Positions 24,421-38,879 of a stretch of DNA of 64,000 nt are shown one piece after another. Positions within the stretch are counted from its first letter, which is position 1. Every line of letters begins with the position of its first letter. The notes beneath the pieces were generated by a model, which saw nothing but the letters and a program-made list of their open reading frames with translations, was not told the origin of the DNA and searched no databases. The DNA is taken from NCBI GenBank assembly GCA_035048815.1, contig JAUCBN010000049.1, positions 7,509,501 to 7,573,500 on the forward strand. The letters are read 5' to 3'. The translations under genes and the position numbers were made by a program. The DNA comes from Abelmoschus esculentus (Eukaryota > Streptophyta > Magnoliopsida > Malvales > Malvaceae).

Positions 24421-25100
24421 CGAAAGTGTTCTCTAGAAAGCCCATCTAGACATGCACGCTCTGAACCCTAAAAACAAATCGAAAATCATATTAAATCAAA
24501 TTTTTTGGGTACAAAAAGTTAATTATGAGCTTTTGAAACTAATTATACAGCTTAAACTCAAATTTTGAGCTTTTTACTCGGATAAAATTAGAACTAGTTC
24601 ATTAGAAATCCCATTTAGATATGCACGCTCTAAACTCTAAAACACGATCAAAAATGATATTAAATCAATTTTTTTGGAAAAAAAAAGTTAATTATGGGTT
24701 TTTAAACCTAAATATACAGCTTAAACTCAAATTTTGAGCTTTTTACTCGGTTAAAATTCGAAAGTGTTCTCTAGAAAGCCCATCTAGACATGCACGCTCT
24801 GAACCCTAAAAACAAATCGAAAATCATATTAAATCAAATTTTTTGGGTACAAAAAGTTAATTATGAGCTTTTGAAACTAATTATATAGCTTAAACTCAAA
24901 TTTTGAGCTTTTTACTCGGATAAAATTCGAACTAGTTCATTAGAAATCCCATTTAGATATGTACGCTCTAAACTCTAAAAAACGATCAAAAATGATATTA
25001 AATCAATTTTTTTGGAAAAAAAAAGTTAATTATGGGTTTTTAAACCTAAATATACATCTTAAACTCAAATTTTGATCTTTTTACTCGGTTAAAATTCGAA
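24421..25100 (-). repeat. Dimer tandem duplication (period 338 bp)
   Basis: The variant CGAAAGTGTTCTCTAGAAAG followed by CATCTAGACATG and AAACAAATCGAAAATCATATT is present at 24421 and 24759. The second half-unit, CATTAGAAATCCC ... TTTTTTTGGAAAAAAAAAG, follows in both. A more diverged relative lies at 25265. Confidence 0.8.
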
Positions 25101-26364
25101 CGAGTTCGTTAGAAAGCCCATTTAGACATGCACGCTCTGAACACTAAAAAATGATCAAAAATGATATTAAAACAATTTTTTGGGTACTAAAAGTTAATTA
25201 TGGGCTTTTGAACCTAATTATACAACTTAAACTCAAATTTTGAACTTTTTACTCGGTTAAAATTCGAAAGTCTTCACTAGAAAGCCCATTTAGACATGCA
25301 CGCTCTGAACCCTAAAACCAAATCGAAAATCATATTAAATCAAATTTTTTGGGTACTAAAAGTTAATTATGAGCTTTTGAAACTAATTATACAGCTTAAA
25401 CTCAAATTTTGAGCTTTTTAGTCGGATAAAATTCGAACGTGTTCACTTGAAAGCCCATTTAGACATGCATGCTATAAACCCTAAAAAATGATCGAAAATG
25501 ATATTAAATAAAATTTTTTGGGTACAAAAAGTTAATTATGGGCTTTTGAAACTAATTATACAGCTTAAAATCAAATTTTGAGCTTTTTACTCAGTTAAAA
25601 TTCGAACGGGTTCACTAGAAAGCCCATTTAGACATGCAAGTTCTAAAACCTAAAAAACGATCAAAAATGATATTAAATCATATTTTTTGGGTACAAAAAG
25701 TTAATTATGAGCTTTTGAAACTAATTATTCAGCTTAAACTCAAATTTTGAGCTTTTTACTTGGTTAAAATTCGAGTGGGTTCACTAGAAAGATCATTTAG
25801 ACATGCACGCTCTAAACTCTAAAAAACAATCAAAAATGATATTAAATCAATTTTTTGGGTATAAAATGTTAATTATGGGCTATTGAACCTAATTATACAG
25901 ATTAAACTCAAATTTTCAACTTTTTACTCGGTTAAAATTCGAACGTATTCACTAGAAAGCTCATTTAGACATGCATGCTCCGAACACTAAAAAACGATCG
26001 AAAATGATATTAAATAATATTTTGTGGGTGCAAAAAGTTAATTATGAGATCTTGAAACTAATTATACCGCTTAAACTCAAATTTTTAGCATTTTACTCGG
26101 TTAAAATTCGAATGGATTCACTAGAAAGTCCATTCAGACATGCAAGCTCTAAACCCTAAAAAACGATCGAAAATGATATTAAATCAAATTTTTGGGTATA
26201 AAAAGTTAATTATGGACTTTTAAACCAAAATATACAACTTAAACTCAAATTTTGAGCTTTCTACTCGGTTAAAATTCTAACGAGTTCACTAGAAAGCCCA
26301 TTTAGACATGCACGCTCTGAACCCTAAAAAACGATCGAAAATGATATTAAATCAATTTTTTTGT

Positions 26365-26410
26365 ACTAAAAGTTAATTATGAGCTTCTGAGCTTTTGAAC
26401 TTTTTACTCG
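26365..26410 (-). repeat. Truncated monomer
   Basis: The sequence AATTATGAGCTTCTGAGC joins TTTTGAACTTTTTACTCGG, so the AACCTAATTATACAGCTTAAACTC part of this unit is missing. The repeated GAGCTTnTGA at the join suggests slippage. Confidence 0.6.
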
Positions 26411-27029
26411 GTTAAAATTCGAATGGGTTCAGTAGAAATCCTATTTAGACATGCACGATCTGAACCATAAAAAACGAGCGAAAATGATATTAAATCAAAT
26501 TTTTTGGGTACAAAAAGTTATTTATGGGCTCTTGAACCTATTAATATAGATTAAACTAAAATTTTAAACTTTTTACTCAGTTAAAATTCGAACAGGTTCA
26601 CTAGAAAGCTTATTTAGACATGCAAGCTCCAAACCTTAAAAAACGAACGAAAATGATATTAAATCAAATTTTTTGGGTTTAAAAAGTTAATTATGGGCTT
26701 TTGAACCTAATTATACAGCTTAAACTCAAATTTTGAGCTTTTTACTCATTTAAAATTCGAAAGGGTTCACTAGAAAGCCAATTTAGACATGCACGCTGTA
26801 AACCCTAAAAACAATAGAAAATGATATTAAATAATTTTTTAGGGGGTATAAAAGTTAATTATGGGCTTTTTAACCTATTTATACAACTTAAACTAAAATT
26901 TTGAAATTTTATTCGGTTAAAATTCGAACGGGTTCACTGGAAAGCCCATTTAGACATTCAAGCTCTAAAACCTAAAAAACTATCGAATATGATAATAAAT
27001 CAAACTTTTTGGGTATAAAAAGTTAATTA

Positions 27030-27090
27030 TGAGCTTTTGAACCTAATTATACATCCTAAACTCAAGTTTTTTGGGTACAAAAAGTTATTT
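27030..27090 (-). repeat. Truncated monomer
   Basis: Here TACATCCTAAACTCAAG runs into TTTTTTGGGTACAAAAAG, so the unit lacks the sequence from GAGCTTTTTACTCGG through GATATTAAATC. The deletion joined two T-rich tracts. Confidence 0.6.
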
Positions 27091-28524
27091 ATGGGCTTTT
27101 GAACCTAATTATACAGCTTAAACTAAATTTTTGAACTTTTTACTCGGTTAAATTCGAAAGTGTTCAGTAGAAAGCCAATTTAGACATGCATGCTCTAAAC
27201 CCTAAAAACAAATCGAAAATGATATTAAATCAAATTTTTTGGGTTTAAAAAGTTAATTATAGGCTCTTAAACCTAATTATATAGATTAAACTCAAATTTT
27301 AAGCTTTTTACTCGGTTAAAATTCAAATGTGTTCTATAGAAAGTCCATTTAGACATGTATGCTCTGAACCCTAAAAACGATCGAAAATGATATTAAATCA
27401 ATTTTTTTGGGTATAAAAAGTTAATTATTGGCTAAAGCTAATTATATAGCTTAAACTCAAATTTTGAGCTTTTTACTCGGTTAAAATTCGAACTTGTTCA
27501 CTAGAAAGACAATTTAGACATGCACGCTCTGAACAGTAAAAAACGATCGAAAATGATATTAAATCAAATTTTTTGGGTATAAAAAGTTAATTATTGGCTT
27601 TTGAAACTAATTATACAGCTTAAACTAAAATTTTGAATTTTTTACTCGGTTAAAATTCGAATGGTTCACTAGAAAGACCATCTAGACAAACACGCTTTGA
27701 ACCCTAAAAAACGATCGAAAATGATATCAAATCAAATTTTTTGGGTACAAAAAGTTAATTATGGGCTTTTGAACCTAATTATAAAATTTAAAATCATATT
27801 TTGAACTTTTTATTCGGTTAAAATACGAACATGTTCACTAGAAAGCCCGTTTAGACATGCACGCTCTAAACCCTAAAAAACGATCGAAAATGATATTAAA
27901 TCAAATTTTTTGGGTTTAAAAATTTAATTATTGGCTTTTAAACCTAATTATATAGCTTAAAATCAAATTTTGAGCTTTTTAGTCGGTTAAAATTCGAACG
28001 TGTTCACTAGATAGCCCATTCAGACATACACGCTCTGACACCTAAAAAACGACCGAAAATGATTTTAAATCAAATTTTTTGTATACAAAATGTTAATTAT
28101 GGACTTTTGAAACTAATTATACAGCTTAAACTCAAAATTTGAGCTTTTTACTCGGTTAAAATTCGAACGGGTTTACTAGAAAGCCCATTTGGACATGCAA
28201 GCTCTAAACCCTAAAAAACGATCGAAAATGATATTAAATCAAATTTTTTGGGTATAAAAAGTTAATTATGGGCTTTTGAACCTAATTATACAGCTTAAAC
28301 TCAAAATTTGAGCTTTTTACTCGGTTAAAATTCGAACGGGTTTACTAGAAAGCCCATTTGGACATGCAAGCTCTAAACCCTAAAAAATGATCAAAAATGA
28401 TATTAAATCAATTTTTTTTGGGTATAAAAAGTTAATTATTGGCTTTTGAAACTATTTATACAGCTTAAACTCAAATTTTGAGCTTTTTACTCGGTTAAAA
28501 TTCAAACGAGTTCACTAGAATGCC

Positions 28525-28565
28525 CATTTAGACATGCACGTTCGAAAATGATATTAAATCAAATT
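28525..28565 (-). repeat. Truncated monomer
   Basis: The sequence GACATGCACG joins TTCGAAAATGATATT, removing CTCTGAACCCTAAAAAACGA. It is a deletion of about 20 bp in the telo-box region of this copy. Confidence 0.65.
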
Positions 28566-31500
28566 TTTTGAGTATAAAAAGTTAATTATGGGCTTTTGAA
28601 CCTAAATATACAGCTTAAACTCAAATTTTGAGCATTTTACTCGGTTAAAATTTGAACGAGTTCACTAGAAAGCCCATTTAAACATGTACGTTCTGAACCC
28701 TAAAAAATGATCGAAAATGATATTAAATCAAATTTTTTGGGTAAAAAAAGTTAATTATGGGCTTTTGAACCTAATTATACTACTTAAAATCAAATTTTGA
28801 GGTTTTTACTCTGTTAAAATCAAAACGCGTTCACTAGAAATCCCATTAAGCCATGCACGCTCTGAACCATAAAAAACGATCGAAAATGATATTAAATAAA
28901 AAATTTTGGGTACACAAATTAAATTATGGGATTTTGAACCTAATTATACAGCTTAAACTCAAATTTTGAACCTTTGACTGAATTAAAATTTGAACGGGTT
29001 CACTAGAAAGCCCATTTAGACATGCACGCTTTGAACCCTAAAAAACGATCGAAAATGATATTAAATCAAATTTTTCGGGTACAAAAATTTAATTATGGGC
29101 TTTTGAACCTAATTATACAGCTTAAAATCAAATTTTGAGCTTTTTACTCTGTTAAAAATAGAATGGGTTCACTAGAAAGCCCATTTAGACATGCACGCTC
29201 TGAACCATAAAAAATGATAGAAATTGATATTAAATTAAATTTTTTGGCTACAAAAAGTTAATTATGGGCTTCTGAACCTATTTATACAACTTAGAGTCAA
29301 ATTTTGAGCTTTTTACTCTATTAAAATTCGAACGGGTTCACTAGAAAGCCAGCTTAGACATGCTCGCTCTAAACCCTAAAAAATGATATTAAATCAATTT
29401 TTTTGGGTAATAAAAGTTAATTAAGGGCTTTTGAACCTAGTTATACAACTTAAACTCAAATTTTGAATTTCTTACTTAGTTAAAATTCGAACGGGTTCCA
29501 TAGAAAGCCCATTTAGACATGCACGCTCTGTACCCTAAAAAATGATCGAAAATGATATTAAATCAAATTTTTTGGGTACAAAAAGTTAATTATGGGCTTT
29601 TGAACCTAATTATACAGCTTAAACTAAATTTTTGATCTTTTTACTCGGTTAAAATTCGAACGGGTTCACTAGAAATCCCATTTAGACATGCACGCTTTGA
29701 ACCCTAAAAAATGATCGAAAATGATATTTAATTAAATTTTTAGGGTACAAAAAGTTAATTATGGGCCTTTGATCCTAATTATACAGCTTAAACTAAAATT
29801 TTCATCTTTTGACTCGAGTAAAATTCGAACGGGTTCACTAGAAAGCCCATTTAAGCATGCACGCTCTTAACTCTAAGGAATGACCGAAAATGATATTAAA
29901 TCAAATTTTCTGAGTACAAAAATTTAATTATGGGATTTTGAAACTAATTATACAGCTTAACTTCAAATATTTCGCTTTTTACTGGGTTAAAATTTGAACG
30001 GGTTCACTAGAAAACCCATTTAGACATGAACATTTGAACCATAAAAAACGATCGAAAATGATATTAAATAAAAATTTTGGGTACAAAAAGTTATTTATGG
30101 GCTTTTAAACCTAATTATACAGCTTAGAATCAAATTTTGAGCTTTTTACTCGGTTAAAATTCGAACGGTTCTCTAGAAAGCCCATTTAGACATGCACGCT
30201 CTTAACCATAAAAAATGATCGAAAATGATATTAAATCAAATTTTTTAGGTACAAAGAGTTAATTATGGGATTTTTAACTTAATTATACAGCTTAAACTAA
30301 AATTTTGACCATTTTACAAGAGTAAAATTCGAATGGGTTCACTAGAAAGCCCATTTAAACATGCACGCTCTGAACCCTAAGAAACGATCGAAAATGATAT
30401 TAAAATAAATTTTTTGGGTACACATAGTTAATTATGGGATTTTGAAACTAATTATACAGCTTAACGTCAAATTTTGAGCTTTTTACTCGGTTAAAATTCG
30501 AATTTGTTCACTAGAAAACCCATTTAGACATGAACACTTTGAACCATTAAAAACGATCAAAAATGATATTAAATAAAAAATTTTGGGTACAAAAATCTAA
30601 TTATGTGCTTTTGAACCTAATTATACAGCTTAGAATCAAATTTTGAGCTTTTTAGTAGGTTAAAATTCGAACGGCTTCACTAGAAAGCCCATTTAGACAT
30701 GCACGCTCTGAACCGTAAAAAATGATCGAAAATGATATTAAATCAAATTTTTTAGGTACAAAGAGTTAATTATGGGATTTTTAACCTAATTATACAGCTT
30801 AAAATAAAATTTTGACCTTTTTATTCAAGTAAAATTCGTACGGGTTCACTAGAAAACCCATTTAGACATTACGCTCTGAACCCTAAAAAACAATCTAATA
30901 TGATATTAAATCAAAATTTTTGGGTACAAAAAGTTATTTATGGGCTTTTGAACCTAATTATACAGCTTAAACTAAAATTTTGAGCCTTTTACTCGGTTAA
31001 AATTCGAACGGGTTCACTAGAAATCCCATATAGACATGCACGCTCTAAACCCTAAAAAACGATCGAAAATGATATTAACTCAAATTTTTTGGGTACAAAA
31101 AGTTATTTATGGGCTTTTGAACCTAATTATACAGCTTAAACTAAATTTTTGAACTTTTTACTCGGTTAAATTCTAACGGGTTGACTAGAAATCCCATTTA
31201 GACCTGCACGCTTTGAACCATAAAAAACGATCAAAAATGATATTAAATCAAATTTTTTGGGTAAAAAAGTTAATTATGGGATTTTTAACCTAATTATACA
31301 GCTTAAACTAAAATTTTGAACTTTTTACTCGGGTAAAATTCGAACGGATACACTAGAAAGCGCATTTAAACATGCACGCTTTGAACCCTAAAAAACGATC
31401 AAAAATGATATTAAATCAAATTTTTTTTGGGTATAAAAAGTTAATTATGGGCTTTTGAAACTATTTATACAGCTTAAACTCAAATTTTGAGCTTTTTACT

Positions 31501-32159
31501 CGGTTAAAATTCGAACGAGTTCACTAGAAAGCCCATTTAGACATGCAAGCTCTAAACCCTAAAACACGATCGAAAATGATTTTAAATCAAATTTTTTGAG
31601 TATAAAAAGTTAATTATGGGCTTTTGAACCTAAATATACAGCTTAAACTCAAATTTTGAGCATTTTACTCGGTTAAAATTTGAACGAGTTCACTAGAAAG
31701 CCCATTTAGACTTGCACGCTCTGAACCCTAAAAAAACGATCGAAAATGATATTGAATCAAATTTTTTGAGTATAAAAAGTTAATTATGGGCTTTTGAACC
31801 TAAATATACAGCTTAAACTCAAATTTTGAACTTTTGACTCGATTAAAATTTGAACGGTTTCACTAGAAAGCCCATTTAGACTTGCTCGCTTTGAACCCAA
31901 AAAAAACGATCGAAAATGATATTGAATCAAATTTTTTGGGTAAAAAAAGTTAATTATGGGCTTTTGAACCTAATTATACAACTTAAAATCAAATTTTGAG
32001 CTTTTTATTCGGTTAAAATTCGAATGTGTTCACTAGAAAGCCCATTTAGACATGCAAGCTCTAAACCCTAAAAAACTATCGAATATGATATTAAATCAAA
32101 TTTTTTGGGTATAAAAGGTTAATTACGGGCTTTTGAAACTAATTATACAGCTTAAACTA

Positions 32160-35100
32160 AAATTTGGAGCTTTTTACTCGGTTAAATTTCGAACGGGTTA
32201 ACTAAAAAGTTAATTATGGGCTCTTGAACCTAATTCTGCAGCTTAAACTAAAATTTTGAGCTTTTTACTCGGTTAAAATTCGAAAGGGTTCACTAGAAAG
32301 CCCATTTAGACATGCACGATCTGAACCATAAAAAACTATCGAAAATGATATTAAAGCAAATTTTTCGGTATAAAAAGTTAATTATGGGCTCTTCAACCTA
32401 ATTCTACAGTTTAACCTCAAATTTAGAGCTTCTTACTCGGTTAAAATTCGAACGGGTTATCTAGATAGCACATTTAGACATGCACGCTGTAAACCCTAAA
32501 AAACGATCGAAGATGATATTAAATAAAATTTTTTGGGTACAAAAAGTAATTTATGGGCATTTGAACCTAATTATATAGATTAAACTAAAATTTTGAACTT
32601 TTTACTCGGTTAAAATTCGAACGGGTTCACTAGAAAGCCCATTTAGACATGCAAGCTCTAAACCCTAAAAAATGATCCAATATGATATTAAATCAAATTT
32701 TTTGGGTATAAAAATTTAATTATGGGATTTTGAATCTAATTATACAGCTTAAACTCAAATTTTGAGCTTTTTACTCGGTCAAAGTTCGAACGGGTTCACT
32801 GGAAAGCCCAATTAGACATGCACGCTCGGAACCATAAAAAACAATCGAAAATGATATTAAATCAAATGTTTTGGGTACAAAAAGTTAATTATGGTCTTTT
32901 GAACCTAATTATACAGTTTAAGCTAAAATTTGGAGCTTTTTACCCTGTTAAAAATTCGAACGGGTTAACTAAAAAGTTAATTATGGGCTCTTGAACCTAA
33001 TTCTACAGCTCAAACTAAAATTTTGAGCTTTTTACTCGGTTAAAATTCGAAAGGGTTCACTAGAAAGCCCATTTAGACATGCACGCTCTAAACCCTAAAA
33101 ATCAATCAAAAATGATATTAAATAAATTTTTTGGGTATAAATGTTAATTATGGGCTTTTTAACCTAATTATCAAACTTAAAATAAAATTTTGAGCTTTTT
33201 ATTCGGTTAAAATTCGAACGGGTTCACTAGGAAGACCATTTAGACATGCACGCTATGTACTCTAAAAAACGATCGAATATGATATTAAATCAAATTTTTT
33301 GGGTATAAAAAGTTAATTATGGGATTTTGAAACTAATTATACAGCTTAACCTCAAATTTAGAGCTTCTTACTCGGTTAAAATTCGAACGGGTTCTCTAGA
33401 AAGCCCATTTAGACATGCACGCTCTAAACCCTAAAAAACGATCGAAGATGATATTAAATAAAATTTTTTAGGTACAAAAAGTAATTTATGGGCATTTGAA
33501 CCTAATTATATAGATTAAACTAAAATTTTGAACTTTTTACTCGGTTAAAATTCGAACGGGTTCACTAGAAAGCCCATTTAGACATGCAAACTCTAAACCC
33601 TAAAAAATGATCGAATATGATATTCAATCAAATTTTTGGGTATAAAAAGTTAATTATGGGATTTTGAATCTAATTATACAGCTTAAACTCAAATTTTGAG
33701 CTTTTTACTCGGTCAAAGTTCGAACGGGTTCACTGGAAAGCCCAATTAGACATGCACGCTCGGAACCATAAAAAACAAACGAAAATGATATTAAATCAAA
33801 TGTTTTGGGTACAAAAAGTTAATTATGGCCTTTTGAACCTAATTATACAGTTTAAACTAAAATTTGGAGCTTTTTACCCTGTTAAAATTCGAACGGGTTA
33901 ACTAAAAAGTTAATTATGGGCTCTTGAACCTAATTCTACAACTTAAACTAAAATTTTGAGCTTTTTACTCGGTTGAAATTCGAAAGGGTTCACTAGAAAG
34001 CCCATGTAGACATGCACGATCTGAACCATAAAAAGCGATCGAAAATGATATTAACGCAAATTTTTTGGGTAGAAAAAAGTTAATTATGGTCTTTTGAACC
34101 TAATTATACAGTTTAAACTAAAATTTCGAGCTTTTTACCCTGTTAAAATTCGAACGGGTTAACTAAAAAGTTAATTATGGGCTCTTGAACCTAATTCTAC
34201 AGCTCAAACTAAAATTTTGAGCTTTTTACTCGGTTAAAATTCGAAAGGGTTCACTAGAAAGCCCATGTAGACATGCACGATCTGAACCATAAAAAGCAAT
34301 CGAAAATGATATTAAAGCAAATTTTTTGGGTACAAAAAGTTAATTATGGGCTATTGAACCTAATTCTACAGTTTAAACTAAAATTTTAAGCTTTTTACTC
34401 GGTTAAAATTTGAAAGTGTTCACTAGAAAGCCCATTTAGACATGCACGCTCTAAACCCTAAAAATCAATCAAAAATGATATTAAATAAATTTTTTGGGTA
34501 TAAAAGTTAATTATGGGCTTTTTAACCTAATTATCAAACTTAAAATAAAATTTTGAACTTTTTATTCGGTTAAAATTCGAACGGGTTCACTAGGAAGACC
34601 ATTTAGACATGCACGCTATGTACTCTAAAAAACGATCGAATATGATATTAAATCAAATTTTTTGGGTATAAAAAGTTAATTATGGGATTTTGAAACTAAT
34701 TATACAGCTTAACCTCAAATTTAGAGCTTCTTACTCGGTTAAAATTCGAACGGGTTCTCTAGAAAGCCCATTTAGACATGCACGCTCTAAACCCTAAAAA
34801 ACGATAGAAGATGATATTAAATAAAATTTTTTGGGTACAAAAAGTAATTTATGGGCATTTGAACCTAATTATATAGATTAAACTAAAATTTTGAACTTTT
34901 TACTCGGTTAAAATTCGAACGGGTTCACTAGAAAGCCCATTTAGACATGCAAACTCTAAACCCTAAAAAATGATCGAATATGATATTCAATCAAATTTTT
35001 GGGTATAAAAAGTTAATTATGGGATTTTGAATCTAATTATACAGCTTAAACTCAAATTTTGAGCTTTTTACTCGGTCAAAGTTCGAACGGGTTCACTGGA

Positions 35101-38100
35101 AAGCCCAATTAGACATGCACGCTCGGAACCATAAAAAACAAACGAAAATGATATTAAATCAAATGTTTTGGGTACAAAAAGTTAATTATGGTCTTTTGAA
35201 CCTAATTATACAGTTTAAACTAAAATTTGGAGCTTTTTACCCTGTTAAAATTCGAACGGGTTAACTAAAAAGTTAATTATGGGCTCTTGAACCTAATTCT
35301 ACAACTTAAACTAAAATTTTGAGCTTTTTACTCGGTTGAAATTCGAAAGGGTTCACTAGAAAGCCCATTTAGACATGCACGATCTGAACCATAAAAAGCG
35401 ATCGAAAATGATATTAACGCAAATTTTTTGGGTAGAAAAAAGTTAATTATGGTCTTTTGAACCTAATTATACAGTTTAAACTAAAATTTGGAGCTTTTTA
35501 CCCTGTTAAAATTCGAACGGGTTAACTAAAAAGTTAATTATGGGCTCTTGAACCTAATTCTACAGCTCAAACTAAAATTTTGAGCTTTTTACTCGGTTAA
35601 AATTCGAAAGGGTTCACTAGAAAGCCCATGTAGACATGCACGATCTGAACCATAAAAAGCAATCGAAAATGATATTAAAGCAAATTTTTTGGGTACAAAA
35701 AGTTAATTATGGGCTATTGAACCTAATTCTACAGTTTAAACTAAAATTTTAAGCTTTTTACTCGGTTAAAATTTGAAAGTGTTCACTAGAAAGCCCATTT
35801 AGACATGCACGCTCTAAACCCTAAAAATCAATCAAAAATGATATTAAATAAATTTTTTGGGTATAAAAGTTAATTATGGGCTTTTTAACCTAATTATCAA
35901 ACTTAAAATAAAATTTTGAACTTTTTATTCGGTTAAAATTCGAACGGGTTCACTAGGAAGACCATTTAGACATGCACGCTATGTACTCTAAAAAACGATC
36001 GAATATGATATTAAATCAAATTTTTTGGGTATAAAAAGTTAATTATGGGATTTTGAAACTAATTATACAGCTTAACCTCAAATTTAGAGCTTCTTACTCG
36101 GTTAAAATTCGAACGGGTTCTCTAGAAAGCCCATTTAGACATGCACGCTCTAAACCCTAAAAAACGATAGAAGATGATATTAAATAAAATTTTTTGGGTA
36201 CAAAAAGTAATTTATGGGCATTTGAACCTAATTATATAGATTAAACTAAAATTTTGAACTTTTTACTCGGTTAAAATTCGAACGGGTTCACTAGAAAGCC
36301 CATTTAGACATGCAAACTCTAAACCCTAAAAAATGATCGAATATGATATTCAATCAAATTTTTGGGTATAAAAAGTTAATTATGGGATTTTGAATCTAAT
36401 TATACAGCTTAAACTCAAATTTTGAGCTTTTTACTCGGTCAAAGTTCGAACGGGTTCACTGGAAAGCCCAATTAGACATGCACGCTCGGAACCATAAAAA
36501 ACAAACGAAAATGATATTAAATCAAATGTTTTGGGTACAAAAAGTTAATTATGGTCTTTTGAACCTAATTATACAGTTTAAACTAAAATTTGGAGCTTTT
36601 TACCCTGTTAAAATTCGAACGGGTTAACTAAAAAGTTAATTATGGGCTCTTGAACCTAATTCTACAACTTAAACTAAAATTTTGAGCTTTTTACTCGGTT
36701 GAAATTCGAAAGGGTTCACTAGAAAGCCCATGTAGACATGCACGATCTGAACCATAAAAAGCGATCGAAAATGATATTAACGCAAATTTTTTGGGTAGAA
36801 AAAAGTTAATTATGGTCTTTTGAACCTAATTATACAGTTTAAACTAAAATTTCGAGCTTTTTACCCTGTTAAAATTCGAACGGGTTAACTAAAAAGTTAA
36901 TTATGGGCTCTTGAACCTAATTCTACAGCTCAAACTAAAATTTTGAGCTTTTTACTCGGTTAAAATTCGAAAGGGTTCACTAGAAAGCCCATGTAGACAT
37001 GCACGATCTGAACCATAAAAAGCAATCGAAAATGATATTAAAGCAAATTTTTTGGGTACAAAAAGTTAATTATGGGCTATTGAACCTAATTCTACAGTTT
37101 AAACTAAAATTTTAAGCTTTTTACTCGGTTAAAATTTGAAAGTGTTCACTAGAAAGCCCATTTAGACATGCACGCTCTAAACCCTAAAAATCAATCAAAA
37201 ATGATATTAAATAAATTTTTTGGGTATAAAAGTTAATTATGGGCTTTTTAACCTAATTATCAAACTTAAAATAAAATTTTGAACTTTTTATTCGGTTAAA
37301 ATCCGAACGGGTTCACTAGGAAGACCATTTAGACATGCACGCTATGTACTCTAAAAAACGATCGAATATGATATTAAATCAAATTTTTTGGGTATAAAAA
37401 GTTAATTATGGGATTTTGAAACTAATTATACAGCTTAACCTCAAATTTAGAGCTTCTTACTCGGTTAAAATTCGAACGGGTTCTCTAGAAAGCCCATTTA
37501 GACATGCACGCTCTAAACCCTAAAAAACGATCGAAGATGATATTAAATAAAATTTTTTGGGTACAAAAAGTAATTTATGGGCATTTGAACCTAATTATAT
37601 AGATTAAACTAAAATTTTGAACTTTTTACTCGGTTAAAATTCGAACGGGTTCACTAGAAAGCCCATTTAGACATGCAAACTCTAAACCCTAAAAAATGAT
37701 CGAATATGATATTAAATCAAATTTTTGGGTATAAAAAGTTAATTATGGGATTTTGAATCTAATTATACAGCTTAAACTCAAATTTTGAGCCTTTTACTCG
37801 GTCAAAGTTCGAACGGGTTCACTGGAAAGCCCAATTAGACATGCACGCTCGGAACCATAAAAAACAATCGAAAATGATATTAAATCAAATGTTTTGGGTA
37901 CAAAATGTTAATTATGGTCTTTTGAACCTAATTATACAGTTTAAGCTAAAATTTGGAGCTTTTTACCCTGTTAAAATTCAAACGGGTTAACTAAAAAGTT
38001 AATTATGGGCTCTTGAACCTAATTCTACAACTTAAACTAAAATTTTGAGCTTTTTACTCGGTTAAAATTCGAAAGGGTTCACTAGAAAGCCCATTTAGAC

Positions 38101-38230
38101 ATGCACGATCTGAACCATAAAAAGCAATCGAAAATGATATTAACGCAAATTTTTTGGGTAGAAAAAAGTTAATTATGGGCTCTTGAACCTAATTCTACAG
38201 TTTAAACTAAAATTCTGAGCTTTTTACTCG
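32160..38230 (-). repeat. Higher-order repeat of exactly 1363 bp (7 monomers + 2 half-monomers)
   Basis: Half-monomer joints of type A lie at 33895, 35258, 36621 and 37984, and those of type B at 34156, 35519 and 36882. Every A-to-A and B-to-B interval is 1363 bp. An independent marker, AAGTAATTTATGGGC, lies at 33479, 34842, 36205 and 37568, again 1363 bp apart. Seven 169-bp units plus two 92-bp units give about 1367 bp, which matches. The full copies are almost identical, differing by occasional single bases (for example CCCATGTAG versus CCCATTTAG). A shorter, more diverged precursor of about 935 bp precedes them (marker at 32544, joint at 32962), and the array decays after about 38.2 kb. 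This is the clearest recent amplification in the window. Confidence 0.92.
33850..34230 (-). repeat. 92-bp half-monomers (type A and B) within the 1363-bp unit
   Basis: In both half-monomers GAACGGGTTAACTA is fused directly to AAAAGTTAATTATGGGCTC, deleting about 77 bp: the CTAGAAAGCCC...GATATTAAATC...GGGTAC part, including the telo-box and CGATCG. The two joints are 261 bp apart, which is one full plus one half unit. The same joint occurs at about 32191 and 32962 before the homogeneous array and at 40945 after it. The deletion therefore arose once and spread with the HOR. Confidence 0.85.
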
Positions 38231-38879
38231 GTTAAGATTCGAAAGGGTTCACTAGAAAGCCCATTTAGACATGCACGCTCTGAACCTTAAATATCGATCA
38301 AAAATGATATTAAATCAAATTTTTTGGGTACAAAAAGTTAGTTATGGGCTTTTGAACCTAATTATACAGCTTAAACTCAAATTTTGAATTTTTTACTCTG
38401 TTAAAATTCGAACGGGTTCACTAGAAAGCTCATTTAGACATGCACGCTCTAAACCCTAAAAAATGTTCGAAAATGATATTTAATCAAATTATTTGGGTAA
38501 AAAAAGTTAATTATGGGCATTTGAACCTATTTATACAGCTTAAACTCATATTTTGACTTTTTTACTCGGTTAAAATTCGAACAGGTTCGCTAGAAAGCCG
38601 ATTTAGACAAGGACGCAATAAACCCTAAAAAACGATCAAAAATGATATTAAATCAAATTTTTTGGGTAAAAAAATTTATTTATGGGCTTTTGAACCTAAT
38701 CATATAGACTAAACAAAAATTTTAAATTTTTTACTCAGTTAAAATTCGAACGGGTTCACTAGATAGCCCATTTAGACATGCAAGCTCTAAACCCTAAAAA
38801 ACGATCGAAAATGGTATTAATTAAAATTTTTTGGGTATAAAATGTTAATAATGGGCTTTTGAACCAAATTATACAGCTT

